Source: Penium margaritaceum (taxonomy: Eukaryota > Streptophyta > Zygnematophyceae > Desmidiales > Peniaceae). From it: a DNA stretch of 64,000 nt. The DNA lies in the NCBI GenBank assembly GCA_023375785.1, contig SZWC01000033.1, forward strand, positions 451,509 through 515,508, written 5' to 3'. Both the position numbers and the translations under genes were made by a program. This document shows, piece by piece, positions 38,350 through 52,121 of this stretch (the stretch's first letter is position 1; every line of letters begins with the position of its first letter). The notes under the pieces are model-generated. The model was not told the origin of the DNA. It ran no database searches and saw nothing but the letters and a program-made list of their open reading frames with translations.

Positions 38350-41300
38350 ATTGGTTGGGAACACTAGTTCTCAACTAGCAAGTAGAAATGTTTTCAACAA
38401 GTATTGGCACGGTGTGGCTAGCGTGCACAGTAACCAACCAAATGATGCATGTGTCACTGACTATAACCAAAGAAGTCCACTATTTGTGGTCAACATTGAC
38501 ATTTCATAACACGAGTCACAAATGGTCAGAGGGAGAGACAATAGTTTAGGAACCCTATGTATGAACTAGAAAGGACAAAGAACTTCAATACGTAGTGGCA
38601 CGGTGTGGCGAATATGCACACCAAACAACCAAACTAGGCATATGTCCCTGACCATGACCAACGAATTTCAACATGGGTGGTCAACGTTGACCAACCATAA
38701 CACGAGTCACAAACGGTAAGGGGAGGAAACAATGCTATGGGAATATCACTTCTCAACTAGCAAGTACAATGACATTCATTCAGTACTAGCACGGTGTGGC
38801 TACCATGCACAATGACCGACAAAAGTAGGCGTATGGACTGCCTTTGACCAAAGAAATCCGCTGTGTGTGGTCAACGTTCACAACACATAATACGAGTCAC
38901 AAATGGTCAGAGAGGAAAACAATGCTTTGGGAACACCATGTATCAAATAGCAAGCACAAGGAGCTTCAATACGTTGTGGCACAGTGTGGATACCATGCAC
39001 GATGAACAACCAAAGTAGGCATATGTCAATGACCATGACCAAATAATGGCAGTAAGTGTGGTAAACCTTGACAACTCATAACAAGAGTCACAAATGGTCA
39101 GGGTGAAAGACAATGATTTTTGAATACTAGTTATCGACTAGCAAGTACAAATACCTTCAATATGTAGTGGCACAATGTGGCTACAATGCACAGTGACCAA
39201 CAAAAGTATGCATATGTCACTGACCATGAACAAAGAGTTTCACTTCATGTGATCAACATTTAAAACTCACAACACGGGTCACAGATAGTGAGAGGGGGCT
39301 AACAATGGTTTGGGAACACTAGCTGTCAACAAGAAAGGACAAAGAAGTTTGATACGCAATGACATGGCATGGTAACCATGTACAGTGACAAACCAAAGTA
39401 GGCATGTGTAACAAACCATGACCAAACGGATTTCACAGTGTGTGGTCAACGTAAAAAACTCATAACATGAGTTACAAATAATCACTGGGGGAGACCATGG
39501 GATGGGAACACTAGTTATCAACTAGCAAGTAGAAAGATTTTCAACATGTAGTGGCACGGTGTAGCTAGCGTGCACAGTGACCAACCAAAGGATGCATATG
39601 TCACTGACTATGACCAAAGAAGTCCACTATGTGTGGTCAACAATGACAACTCATAACACGAGTCACAAATGGTCAGAGGGAGAGACAATGGTTTGGGAAC
39701 CCTACGTATCAACTAGAAGGACAAAGAACTTCGATACGTAGTTTCACCGTGTGGCTACTATGCACACCAAACAACAAACTAGGCATATGTCACTGACCAT
39801 GACCAAATGATTTCGTTATGGGTTGTCAACATTGACCAACCATACCACGAGTCACAAACAGTCAGGGGAGGAAACAATGCTATGGGAATATCAGATTTCA
39901 ACTAGCAAGTACAACCACCTTCAGTCGGTAGTAGCACGGTGTGGCTACCATGCACAATGACCGACCAAAGTAGGCATATGTACTGCCTTTGACCAAAGAA
40001 ATCCGCAGTGTGTGGTCTACGATGCCAACTCATAATACAAGTCACAAATGGTCAGAGGGAGAAACAATGGTTTGAGAACACCGAGTATCAGATAGCAAGC
40101 ATGAGGAGCTTCAATACCTCGTGGCATAGTGTGGATACCGTGCACGATGACCAATCAAACTAGGCATATATCACTGACCATGACCAAATAATGGCACTAA
40201 GTGTGGTAAACCTTGACAACTCATAACACGAGTCACAAATGGTCAAGGTGGAAGATAACGGTTTATGAATAATAGTTTTTGACTAGCAAGTACAAATACT
40301 TTCAATATGTAGTGGCACAGTGTGGCTACAATGCACAGTGACCAACCAAAGTATGCATAAGTCACTGACCATGAACAAAAACGTTCACTTAAGGTGGTCA
40401 ACATTTACAACTCACAACACCGATCACAGATAGTCAGAGGGGGCTAGCAATGGTTTGGGAACACTAGCTGTCAACAAGAAACCACAAAGACCTTCGATAC
40501 GTAATGACACGGCGTGGTAACCATGTACAGTAACAAACCAAAGTAGGCATGTGTCACAAACCATGACCAGACGGATTTCACAGTGTGTGGTCAACGTTGA
40601 AAACGTATAACACGCGTCACAACTGGCCAGTGGGGGAAACCATGGCTTGGGGACACTAGTTATCAACTAGCAAGTAGAACAATTTTGAACAAGTAGTAGC
40701 ATGGTGTGGCTAGCATGCACAGTGACCAACCAAAGGATGCACACGTCACTGACTATGACCGCAGAAATCCACTATGTATGGTCAACATTGACAAATCATA
40801 ACACGAGTCACAAATGGTCAGAGGGAGAGAATATGATTTGGGAACCCTATGTATCGACTAGAAAGGACAAAGAACTTCAATACGTAGTGGCACAGCGTGG
40901 ATACTATGGACACCAAACAACCAAACTAGGCATATGTCTCTGACCATGATGAACGAATTTCAATATGGGTGGTCAATGTTCACCAACCATAACACGAGTC
41001 ACAAAGGGTCAGAGGGGGAAAGAATGGTCTATGAATGTCAGTTCTCAACAAGCAAGTACAGCGACCTTCAATCAGTATAAGCACAATGTGGCTACCATGC
41101 ACAATGACTGACCAAAGTAGGCATATGTACTGCCTTTTACCAAAGAAATTCGATGTGTGTGGTAAGCATTGACAACTCATAATAGGAGTCACAAATGGTC
41201 ACAGGGGGAGAAAATGGTTTGGGAACACCAGGTATCGACTAGCAAGCACAAGGACCTTCAAAACGTTGTGGCACAATGTGGATACCATGCACCATGACCA

Positions 41301-44300
41301 ACCAAAGTAGGCATATGTCACTCACCATGACCAAGTAATGTCACTAAGTGTGGTAAACATTGACAACTCATAACACGAGTCACAAATGGTCAGGGTGGAC
41401 GATAATGGTTTGTGAATACTAGTTATCGATTAGCAAGTACAAATACCTTCAATATGTAGTGGCACAGCTTGGCTACCGTGCACAGTGACCAACCAAAGTA
41501 TGCATATGTCACTGGCCATGACCAACAAATTTCTCTTCATGTGGTCAGCGTTGACAACTCACAACACGAGTCACTGATAGTTAGAAGGGTTAACAATGGT
41601 TTGGGAACACTAGCTATCAACTAGAAAGCACAAGGACCTTTGAAATGTAGTGGCACGGCGTGGTATCCATGTACAGTGACAAACCAAAGTAGGCATATGT
41701 CACAAACCATGACCAAACGGATTTCACAGTGTGGGGTCAACGTCGAAAACTCATAACACGAGTCACAAATGGTCAGTGGGGGAGACCATGGGTTGGGAAC
41801 ACTAGTTATCAACTAGCAGTAGAAATGTTTTCAACAAGTAGTGGCACGGTGTGGCTAGCATGCACATTGACCAACCAAAGGATGCATATCACACTGACTA
41901 TAACCGAAGAAGTCCACTATGTGTGGTCAACATTGACAGCTCATAACACGAGTCACAAATGGTCACAGGGAGGGACAATGGTTTGGGAACCCCATGTATG
42001 AACTAGAAAGGACAAAGACCTTCAATACGTAGAGGCACGGTGTGGCAAATATGCACACCAAACAACCAAAGTAGGCATATGTCACTGACCATGACCAAAG
42101 AATTTCAACATGGGTGGTCAACGTTGACCAACCATAACACAAGTCACAAACGGTAAGGGGAGGAAACAATGCTATGGGAATATCAGTTCTCAACTAGCAA
42201 GTACAATGACCTTCAGTCAGAAGTAGCACAGTGTGGCTTCCATGCACAGTGACCGACAAAGGTAAGCATATGTACTGCCTTTGACCAAAGAAATCCGCTA
42301 TGTGTAGTCAACGTTGACAACTGATAATACAAGTCACGAATGGTCAGAGGGGAAAACAATACTTTGGGAACACCAAGTATCAAAAAGCAAGCACAAGGAG
42401 CTTCAATACATTGTGGCACAGTGTGGATACCATGCACGATGACCTACCAAAGTAGGCATATGTCAATGACCATGACCAAATAATGGCACTCAGTGTGGTA
42501 AACCTTGAAAACTCATAACACGAGTCACGAATGGTCAGGTTGGAAGACAATGATTTGTGAATACTACTTATCGACTAGCAAGTAAAAATACCTTCAATAT
42601 GTAGAGGCACAATGTGGCTACAATGCACAGTGACCAACCAAAATATGCATATGTCACTGACCATGAACAAATAATTTCACTTCATGTGATCAATATTTAA
42701 GACTCACAACAGGGGTCACAGATAGTCAGAGGGGGCTAACGATGGTTTGGGAAGACTAGCTGTCAAAAATAAAGGACAAAGACATTTGATACACAATGCC
42801 ACGGCGTGGTAACCATGTGCAGTGACAAACCAAAGTAGGCATGTGTCACAAACCATGACCAAACGGATTTCACAGTGTGTGGTCAACGTTGAAAACTCAT
42901 AACATGAGTCACAAATGGTCACTGGGGGAGACCATGGGTTGGGAACACTAGTTATCAACTAGCAAGTAGAAATATTTTCAACATGTAGTTACACAGTGTG
43001 GCTAGCGTGCACAGTGACCAACCAAAGGATGCATATGTCACTGAGTATGACCAAATAATTCCACTATGTGTGGTCAACAATGGCAACTCATAACACGAGT
43101 CACAAATGGTCAGAGGGAGAGACAATGGTTTGGGAACCCTATGTATCAACTAGAAAGGACGAAGAACTTTGATACGTAGTGGCACGGTGTGGTCACTATG
43201 CACACTAAACAACCAAACTAGGCATATGTCACTGACCATGACCAGATAACTTCAGTATGGGTGGTCAACGTTGACCAACCATAACACAAGTCACAAACGG
43301 TCAGGGGAGAAAAAATGCCATGGGAATATCAGTTCTCAACTAGCAAGTACAACGACCTTCAGTCAGTAGTAGCACGGCGTGGCTACCATGTACAATGACT
43401 TACCAAAGTTGGCATATGTACTGCCTTTAACCAAAGAAATCCGCTGTGTGTGGTCAACATTGACAACTCATAATACGAGTCACAAACGGTCAGAGGGGGA
43501 AACAATGGTTTGGGAACACCAAGTATCAAATAGCAAGCACAAGGAGCTTCAATACCTTGTGGCACAGTGTGGATACCATGCACGATGACCAATCAAAATA
43601 GGCATATGTCACTGACCATGACCAAATAATGGCACTAAGTGTGGTAAACCTTGACAACTCATAACACGAGTCACAAATGGTCAGGGTGGAAGATAACAGT
43701 TTATGAATACTAGTTATTGACTAGCAAGTACGAATACTTTCAATATGTAGTGGCACAGTGTGGCTACAATGCACAGTGACCAACCAAAGTATGCATAACT
43801 CAGTGACCATGAACAAAGAGTTTCATTTCATGTTGTCAATATTTACAACTCAAAACACGGGTCACAGATAGTCAGAGGGGGCAAACAATGGTTTGGGAAC
43901 ACTAGCTGTCAACAAGAAATTACAAAGACCTTCGATACGTAATGACACAGCGTGGTAACCTTGTACAGTGAAAGCCAAAGTAGGCATGTGTCACAAACCA
44001 TGACCAAAGGGATTTCACAGTGTGTGGTCAACGTTAAAAACTCATAAAACGAGTCACAACTGGTCAGTGGGGGAAACCATGGGTTGGGAACACTATTTAT
44101 CAGCTAGCAAGTAGAAATATTTTTAACAAGTAGTGGCACGGTGTAGCTAGCGTACACAGTAACCAACCAAAGGATGCATATGTCACTGACTATGAACGAA
44201 GAAGTCCACTATGTGTGGTCAACATAGACAACTCATAACACGAGTCACAAATGGTCAGAGGGAGAGACAATGGTTTGGGAACCCTGTGTATCAACTAGAA

Positions 44301-46364
44301 AGGACAAGGAACTTCAATACGTAGTGGCACTGTGTGGCTAATATTAACACCAAACTACCAAACTAGCCATATGTCACTGACCATGACGAGAGAATTTCAA
44401 TATGGGTGGTCAATGTTGACCAGCCATAACACGAGTAAAAAACGGTCAGGGGAGGAACCAATGGTATGGGAATATCAGTTCACAACTAGCAAGTACAATG
44501 GCCTTCAGTCAGTAGTAGCACGGTGTGGCTACCATGCACAATGAACGACCAAAGTATGCAAATGTACTGCCTTTGACCAAAGAAATCTGCTGTGTGTGGT
44601 CAACATTTTCAATTCATAATACGAGTCAAAAATGGTCAGAGGGGGAAACAATGGTTTGGGAAAACCAAGTATCAAAAAGGAAGAACAAGGAGCTTCAATA
44701 CGTTGTGGCACGGTGTGGATACCATGCACGATGACCAACCAAAGTAGGCATATGTCACTGACCATGACCAAATAATGGCACTAAGTGTGGTAAGCCTTGA
44801 CAACTCATAACACGAGTCACAAATAGTCAGGGTGGAAGATAACGGTTTATGAATACTAGTTATTGACTAGGAAGTACAAATACCTTCAATATGTAGTGGC
44901 ATAGTGTGGCTACAATGCACAGTGACCAACCAAAGCATGCATATGTCACTGACCATGAACAAACAATTTCATGTGGTCAGCGTTGACAACTCACAACACG
45001 AGTCACTGATAGTCAGAGGGGGTAACAATGGTTTGGGAACACTAGCTATGAACTAGAAAGCACAAAGACCTTCAATTCGTAATGACACGGCGTTGTAACC
45101 ATGTACAGTAAGAAACCAAAGTAGGCATGTGTCACAAACCATGATAAAACGGATTTCGCAGTGTGTGGTCAACGTTGAAAACTCATAACACAAGTCACAA
45201 CTCGTCAGTGGGGGAAACCATGGGTTGGGAACACTAGTTATCAGCTAGCAAGTAGAAAGATTTTCAACAAGTAGTTGCACGGTGTGGCTAGCGTGCACAG
45301 TGACCAACCGAAGGATGTATATGTCACTGACTATGAACAAAGAGGTCCACTATTTGTGGTCAACATTGACAACTCATAACACGAGTCACAAATGGTCAGA
45401 GGGAGAGACAATGGTTTGGGAACCATATGTATCGACAAGAAAGGACAAGGAACTTCAATACGTAGTGGCACGGTCAGGCTAATATGCACACCAAACAACC
45501 AAACTAGGCATATGTCACTGACCATGACGAGAGAATTTCAATAAAGGTGGTCAACGTTGACCAACCATAACAGGAGTCAAACACGCTCAGGGGAAGAAAC
45601 AATGCTATGGGAATATCAGTTCTCAACTAGCAAGTACAACGGCCTTCAGTCAGTAGTAGCACAGTGTGCCTACCATGCACAATGAACGACCAAAGTAGGC
45701 ATATGTACTGCCTTTGACCAAAGAAATCTGCTGTGTGTGGTCAACATTGACAACTCATAACACGAGTCACAAATGGTCAGAGGGGGAAACAACGGTTTGG
45801 GAACACCAAGTATCAAAAAGCAAGAACAAGGAGCTTCAATACGTTGTGGCACGGTGTGGATACCATGCACGATGACCAACCAAAGTAGGCATATGTCACT
45901 GACCATGACCAAATAATGGCACTAAGTGTAGTAAACCTTGACAACTCATAACACAAGTCAAAAATGGTCAGGGTGGAAGATAATGGTTTGTGGATACTAG
46001 TTATTGACTAGCAAGTACAAATACCTTCAATGTGTAGTGGCACGGTGTGGCTACCATGCACAGTGACCAACCAAAGTATGCATACGTCACTCACCATGAA
46101 CAAAGACTTTCACTTCATGTGGTCGGTGTTGACAACTCACAACACGAGTCACCGATAGTCAGAGGGGGTAACAATGGTTTGGGAACACTAGCTATGTACT
46201 AGATTGCACAAAGACCTTCAATACGTAGTGACACGGTGTGGTAACCACGTACAGTGACAAACCAAACTAGGCATATGTCACTAACCATGACCAAAGAATT
46301 TCAACAAGGGTGGTCAAAGTTCACAACCCATAACATGAGTCACAAATGGTCAGAGGGGGAAAAC
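38350..46364. repeat. Regular run of six-monomer higher-order repeats
   Basis: A-type monomers start at about 38350, 39497, 40642, 41788, 42934, 44079 and 45220, so the unit length is 1141-1147 bp. Within each unit the types A-B-C-D-E-F follow in order, and units are far more alike than adjacent monomers. The last unit ends in F' and leads into the G-H-insert module. Confidence 0.88.
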
Positions 46365-46736
46365 ATGGTTTCAAGACACTATGTATCTTCTCGCAAGTAC
46401 AAATAGTTTTTGTATGTATTGGCATGGTGTGGGTACCGTGCAGAATGACCTATCCAAGTAGGCATACATCACTGCTCATGACCAAAAACGTTTAGTGTAT
46501 GTGGTCAACGTTCACAACTCATAACACAAGTCGAAAATTGGACAGAGGGAGAAACAATGGTTTGGGAATACTCGGTATCGACTAGCAATGACAAAGACCT
46601 TCGATAAGTGGTGGCACGGTGTAACTACCATGCACAATGACCAACCAAGGTATGGTTGTGTCACTGAATATCATAAAAACAGTTTCACTGTGTGTAGTCG
46701 ACTTTCCTTCTCACGGCTAGTAAATCAAAGCAATGG

Positions 46737-47359
46737 TTGAGAGGTGATTCAAGCTCAAAGTTGCAAAAATTGAAATTCCGTCTGCATCAATCTTTTTATG
46801 ATTAAACTAACTTTGTTATCATTCATACTTTTGAAAACTACCCTCTAATCTTACACCCCCTTTTTTTATGCCCTTTACCCATATGAACCCTTATAATGTC
46901 ATTTGGACATCATGTGAACCCCATGTGCGCTGGCTTAGTGCTTATAGAGTTAGATTCTGGAACGGTATGTCCTGGGTTCGAATCTTTGTACACGCAATAT
47001 AGAATTGGCTCGCAACCGAGGAGGGGGGGGGGGGGGGGGNNNNNNNNNNNNNNNNNNNNNNNNNNNNNNNNNNNNNNNNNNNNNNNNNNNNNNNNNNNNN
47101 NNNNNNNNNNNNNNNNNNNNNNNNNNNNNNNNNNNNNNNNNNNNNNNNGGGGGGGGGGGGGGGGGGGGGAGGACGTGTTGTGATACCTCAACTCTACCTT
47201 CGAGCCTAAGCCGTGGGGTGGTAGGGGGGTGTCGTAATGCGGTCGCAAATCTGTCCTCCAGGACGTCCACGGAACATCCCTCTAGGGGGGTGGGAGGGAG
47301 TATTCCAGTGAATACACATACGCGTAAAAAATCAACACAAACCAACCTGGTGTCAAAGG
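46737..47359 (+). repeat. Satellite-embedded SINE-like insert, copy 5 (with gap)
   Basis: Same block. Its B-box reads ggttcgaatc (46975-46984), the canonical CG form, while other copies read ggtttgaatc. That suggests the ancestral box carried the CpG. Confidence 0.72.
47040..47148. other. Assembly gap (109 N)
   Basis: Unknown bases flanked by G runs in SINE-like insert copy 5. Confidence 0.99.
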
Positions 47360-48544
47360 GAGAAACTTTTTGCTATTTCTTGACTAGAAAGTACAAAGAA
47401 TTTAAACAAGTAGTGGAACGGTGTGGCTACCATGCAGAATGACCAACCAGATTAGGCATGTGCAACTTACCATGACCAAATAATTTTACTATGTGTAGTC
47501 AACGTTCACAACCCATAGTATGGGTCACGAATTGTCAGAGGGGGAAACAATGGTTTGGGAATACTAGATACCAACGAGCAAGCACAATTACCTCCAGTGA
47601 GTAGTAGCACGGTGTGGCTACCATACACAATGACCGACCAAAGTAGGCATGTGTACTGCTTTTGACCAAAGAAATCCGCTGTGTGTGTGGTCAACGTTGA
47701 CAACTCATAATACGAGTCACAAATGGTCGAGGGGGAAACAATGGTTTGGGAACACCAAGTATCAACTTGCAAGCACAAGGAGCTGCAGTACGTTTTGGCA
47801 CGGTGTGGATACCATGCAGTTTGACCAACCAAAGTAGGCATATGTCACTGACCATGACCAAACAATGTCACCATGTATGGTACACTTTGACAACTCATAA
47901 CACGAGTCACAAATGGTCAGAGTGAAATATAATGGTTTCACAATACAAGTTATTGACTAGAAAGTAGAAATACATTCAATATGTAGTGGCACAGTGTGGC
48001 TACAATGCAAATTGACTAACCAAAGTATGCATATGTCACTGACCATAAACAAAGAATTTCACATCATGTGGTCAATGTTGATAACTCACAATACGAGTCA
48101 TAGATATTCAGAGGGGGTAACAAAGGTTTGGGAACACTATCTGTCAACAAGAAAGCACAACGACCTTCGATACATAGTGACACGACGTGGTAACCATGTA
48201 CAATGACAAACCAAAGTAGGCATATGTCCCTAACCATGACCAAACGGATTTCACAGTGTGTGGTCAACGTTGAAAACACAAAACACGAGTAACAAATGGT
48301 CAGGGGGGAAACCATGTGTTGGGAACACTAGTTATCAACTAGTAAGTAGAAAGATTTTCAACAAGTAGTGGCACGGTGTGGCTAGTGTGCACAGTGACCA
48401 ACCAAAGGATGCATGTGTCACTGACTATGACCAAAGAAGTCCACAATGTGTGGTCAACATCGACAACTCATAACACGAGTCACAAATGGTCAGACGTGGA
48501 ACCAATGGTCTGGGAACATCAGGTATCAACTAGCAAGCACAAGG

Positions 48545-49922
48545 TGTCAGGCGGGGATTCACCGCATCTCCGTTGAGGAGAAGATGGATTCGCAGAGGGA
48601 AGAACGCCGCAACCCACAAATCCGCAAAACGTGGCATCCGCGGCTAGACATCCGCGGAGGAGGATGGAAGGGAAGCCGCGGAGCACCGGAGAACGCGCAA
48701 GATAAGCTGGCTCCCATAACAAGACTGTGGTAGAGCATGGGGTGGCGCAGAAACCAGTAGCGGTGAAGGAAAAGAGGCGAGGAAAAATGCCGCTAATTGA
48801 GGGTGATCTTTCTATGGCTGTTGGAAGCAATGGCTGCGGAGAAGCCAAAATGGGCGGGATAGCAGGGTAAGAATCCGCTGTGGGAAAAGAACATGAACCA
48901 AGCCGCAGTGAAGTGGGAGCGGCGGACGTGCAAAAACACACGACGGCAGAACCAGATGACAGGAAGAAGCTCGACCAATGAGAACTCAGGGTGGGTAGCG
49001 GTAATCAAGGAGGAGGACCGGGAGGACGCACCGCACGAAGACGAAGATTCAAGGAAGAACACGAAACCACGAGCACCCAAGCCACGGAGTAGAGGAAGAA
49101 GCGGTAGTAGAACATGGAAATGTAGAAGAAGTCGAGTGTGTGTGAGATCAAGGACGAGACCCGCAGTGCGTGTTACGCACCGCGCGGAGTCCAACATAGG
49201 ACAAGAGTGTGGTACGAGGAGTCTGAGAGAGCTAGATTTGGCAGATATAAGGTAGTAGTGTAGCGGAGGAACTAGTATGACCAAAGATGCCTACCCTTTG
49301 TCTGATCTTGTGCAATTTGAGTTAATGTAAGCCTACTTCCCACTTATGAGCTTGAGAGTCCTGACTTGTTCAGAATCAGATGGCCACATTCTGTCTCATC
49401 AATCCGCGCAAGTGATAGTCTGATACACACTCCCGCTTGGCCCTTCCGAGATCCGCAGCTGTTAAGGAAGCTATTTGGTTGCTCTCTGCGGAGGCCTTCT
49501 GCGGAGGACAAAATACCTCCTCTCCGAGTGTGTGTGGGGCGAACTGCTCGACCCGCTCCCAATCTTGGGTCCAACAAGGACTCCGCTGAGAACCATCACC
49601 ACCAGGGAACGCAAATTGGGTGAAGGGTGTGGCCGGCGACTCCACGTCCTTGCGCACAGCCACGGAACGAGGTTCCGCGGGCGTGGGAGTCAGGGGCCAC
49701 AAGGTGGCGGACTCTTGTGCCAGCAAGGGGCGAGCCGCGGAGCACTACCCACGAGCGGGACCCAGAGGGTGTGAAGCATCCGCGGAAGACTGGGAGAGGT
49801 AGTGGAGCAGCATCAAAGCGGGTGCTGTCTGACCACCGCGGAATAGCAGAGCCGCGGAGAAGACCAGACGCAGAAGGGAAAGCGCGGAAGCAGAACAGTG
49901 CGCGGTAAAATTGGGGGTATCA
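48545..49922 (+). repeat. 5' LTR of gypsy element
   Basis: 1378 bp, starting TGTCAGGCGG and ending GGTATCA. It is rich in a repeated GCGGAG word, often within CCGCGGAG. A TATA-like atataa lies at 49245-49250. The partner is at 56262-57639. Several ORFs cross it on both strands; none has a domain, and they recur in the 3' LTR. Confidence 0.93.
49245..49250 (+). promoter_or_regulatory. TATA-like box in gypsy 5' LTR
   Basis: gatataagg context, kept in the 3' LTR at 56962-56967. Probable core promoter of the element. Confidence 0.4.
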
Positions 49923-50231
49923 GTGTCATGGTGTGGTGAGCATGGACAGTTCTTTGCTCCTTGCTAGCAGAACTGCACGAGCCTTGAGATTCAGTCATAC
50001 ATGTCGGTTGCCAGCTTCGTGCATCGGGATACGCGGCGACGGCATGAGGAGCATCCACAGCAAGCTTTTGCATGTTGCTTCTTGCCGTGGCGTGCAGCCA
50101 CACAGGCGGGCAGCAGAGACATGTTGTCCACACCCTCTCACACGCCTGTTAGTTCATCGCTGGGCGGGAATCCACTGGGATAGTACCAAAGAGTTACCGA
50201 GTGGCTGGAACAGCTACACTGGCAGCGTATC
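49923..50231 (+). other. Gypsy 5' untranslated leader
   Basis: About 310 bp between the 5' LTR and the first ATG in the gag frame. A tggtgtggtgagc string near 49929 could be a primer-binding site because it starts TGG close to the LTR, but I cannot match it to a tRNA. Nothing else is recognised. Confidence 0.4.
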
Positions 50232-51512
50232 ATGAACGCGCTGCAGGACCGCGTGGAGGTGGAAAGCGTACACAGCCAAGATGTACACGGAACCCACCAG
50301 CCCCATGCCAACGACTCTATGGAGCACAGGTGGTTTTCCAATGTGCCACCGCCAGCAAACGGACTCTCCGAGACTGGGAAATCACTTGCATATCAAGGGC
50401 CAGTTTACCAGCGGCACGGCGGAATGCAGCCGTCATGGACAGTAGGGGAGGATCAACTGCCATCCGCACCCGTAACAGGGATGGAAACCTCCCCGCCTCC
50501 ACTTGTCCCCAGGGAGCCAACCTTCGGGGCTGCCCACCACTACCAAGCGTAGCTGGGATACATGCCCGTAGAACGCTCACCTTCAGCAAAGAGAGAAAGG
50601 GGGGTGAGGCAGCCTCTGCAGGAAGTATCCACCGAACAGCTGGGCAGGTCACCTGTGATGCCGGAGACGAGGCAGCAACCCCACCCACCCACAGCAGAAC
50701 AGGCGGCGGGGGATCAGGCAACCGGGGCTGGATTATCCAACGCGATGGAAGGAGTATCCCTCCAGGTGAATCCGTGGTTGACTGCCGTGGACATCCCAGT
50801 AACACCAAGCGTGAGGGCAACGGCGAGTCACAACCCACAATTCACTAGATGGCAAGGAACACCGCAGGGGGAACAAAGAGGGGGCATGGTGCACCAACCC
50901 CTCCTGGCCCCGCAACCATCCCACGCAACCCAGCAGCCACTCACAGGGCCCCAGCCACAGCCCAACCCAACATTGGATGGGACCCTGCCGTACGCAGGGC
51001 CCGCAACAATCTCTACCAGAGCCCCACCAGGTTGGATGATGATGGGCACCTAGGCCACGCTCTCCGCGGCGGGAGTGCCATTGCAGGCCCCTATACAGCA
51101 GACGCCGCCACAGCAGCCGCCAGTCCCCATGTTGGCGCAATTGTTGCCCGTGATGGTTGGACACCCAGTCTATCCCCAGCAACCGATGGTTACCGCGCCA
51201 GCGGGAATTGCAATCCACCTACCACCACCCACCACCACCAGTCAGGTGCAGACCACTGTGCTCCACTCCACCTATCCAGTGCTTCCGCCAAATCTAGAGA
51301 CTACCGCAACACCTGCAGTATCTACTACCGCCCCACTCTAACACCCTACAAGATCGCATCCCCTACCACAGGGATACTGGCTGCCAGGACCTACGGTCCC
51401 TGCCGCCTCGAGCACACAGGCACCGCCCCTTGGGACTACCTTCTATTCCGCACCCTACGCTACAGAGGCGCTCCCTACGACTCACTACTATGCTCTTTCG
51501 GAGACAACCCCA
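50232..51512 (+). pseudogene. Gypsy gag N-terminal P/Q-rich region
   Basis: Low-complexity proline- and glutamine-rich coding stretch in the same frame as the gag domain downstream, broken by stops at 50550, 51051 and 51339. A competing frame (50201-51556, one stop) is also long. I prefer the gag frame because it continues without shift into the conserved gag core and has the usual P/Q composition. Confidence in the exact start at 50232 is low. Confidence 0.6.
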
Positions 51513-52121
51513 ATGAGCAACCCCACACCAGCACCCCAGGGGCAGCCACAAACTAGCCAAATGGGTTATTCAGCAGCCGCAGCATCTTACCCGCTTCGAG
51601 CGGTGACATCCATGGCTAACCGGAACACTGTGCCCCAGGTGCACTATGTACGCGCGCAGCCAGCTAACATTCCGCGGCTGGCCATCTTTAAGGGAGCCCC
51701 TGAAGAGGACCCGTGGACATGGTTGAAGCAGATCACCATACATGCAAGTATAGGGCGGATCCCACCAGATCTTTGTCTGGCCACCACGGAGTTCCATCTG
51801 CAAGGCGCCGCGGAGGACTGGTACAATGCACGTGCGCCATTCAACTCCTTCGAGGATTTTGGCAACGCGCTGATCAAGCGCTTCAAGCGACTGACCAAGG
51901 AAGAAGCACTCCGCAAAATTGAAAAGGAAGTCATGCGGAAGGACACCGATATCCGCATGTTTTTGGATCTGTTCCTCACTTGGGCATCAATCGCAAAGAA
52001 CCCTCAAGGGGAAGGACTGCCGCTGTGGGTCCTCCTGCAAAATCTCATCCGCGCACTTCCCGATGAGATCAGCAGTCTGATGATCCCTCAGCGCTACCAG
52101 TCGCTGCAGGATGTGGTGTAG
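51513..52121 (+). pseudogene. Gypsy gag core domain
   Basis: Open segment of 202 codons. It has the retrotransposon gag signature: FKGAPEEDPWTWLKQ near residue 60, then LQGAAEDWYNA, then FEDFGNALIKRFKR, and a C-terminal LP.EI segment. This is the capsid-like domain of Ty3/gypsy gag. TAG at 52119 ends the open segment, but the frame continues into the zinc knuckle. Confidence 0.88.

Larger units (their letters stand above)
15466..48544. repeat. 190-bp satellite, main array (segment 3)
   Basis: About 33 kb of nearly pure satellite, roughly 165 monomers, broken only by four SINE-like inserts with their gaps. Regular A-to-F hexamers are seen at about 17.5-20.5 kb, 26.5-29.7 kb and 38.35-46.1 kb. 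Longer cycles that include types A2, B2, C2, G and H plus the insert lie between. Local irregularities include hybrid monomers near 24.85 and 33.15 kb, a monomer-internal deletion near 35.56 kb, a duplicated patch near 37.5 kb and a fold-back at 24671-24698. No gene or RNA gene is supported. Positions 48540-48544 (caagg) are the left target-site duplication of the gypsy element. Confidence 0.93.

Noticed and set aside
15466-48544. CRISPR-like interpretation of the regular repeats
   Set aside because: There are no short identical repeats separated by unique spacers; the whole 190-bp unit is repeated, in a eukaryotic context.
48793-49284. Antisense and sense ORFs in the gypsy LTRs (also 55811-57278)
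   Set aside because: The same ORFs appear in both LTRs; no domain and no coding pattern.
50201-51556. Alternate long frame over the gypsy gag N-terminus
   Set aside because: It has only one stop, but it does not join the gag core frame and its composition fits an out-of-frame reading of P/Q-rich coding sequence.
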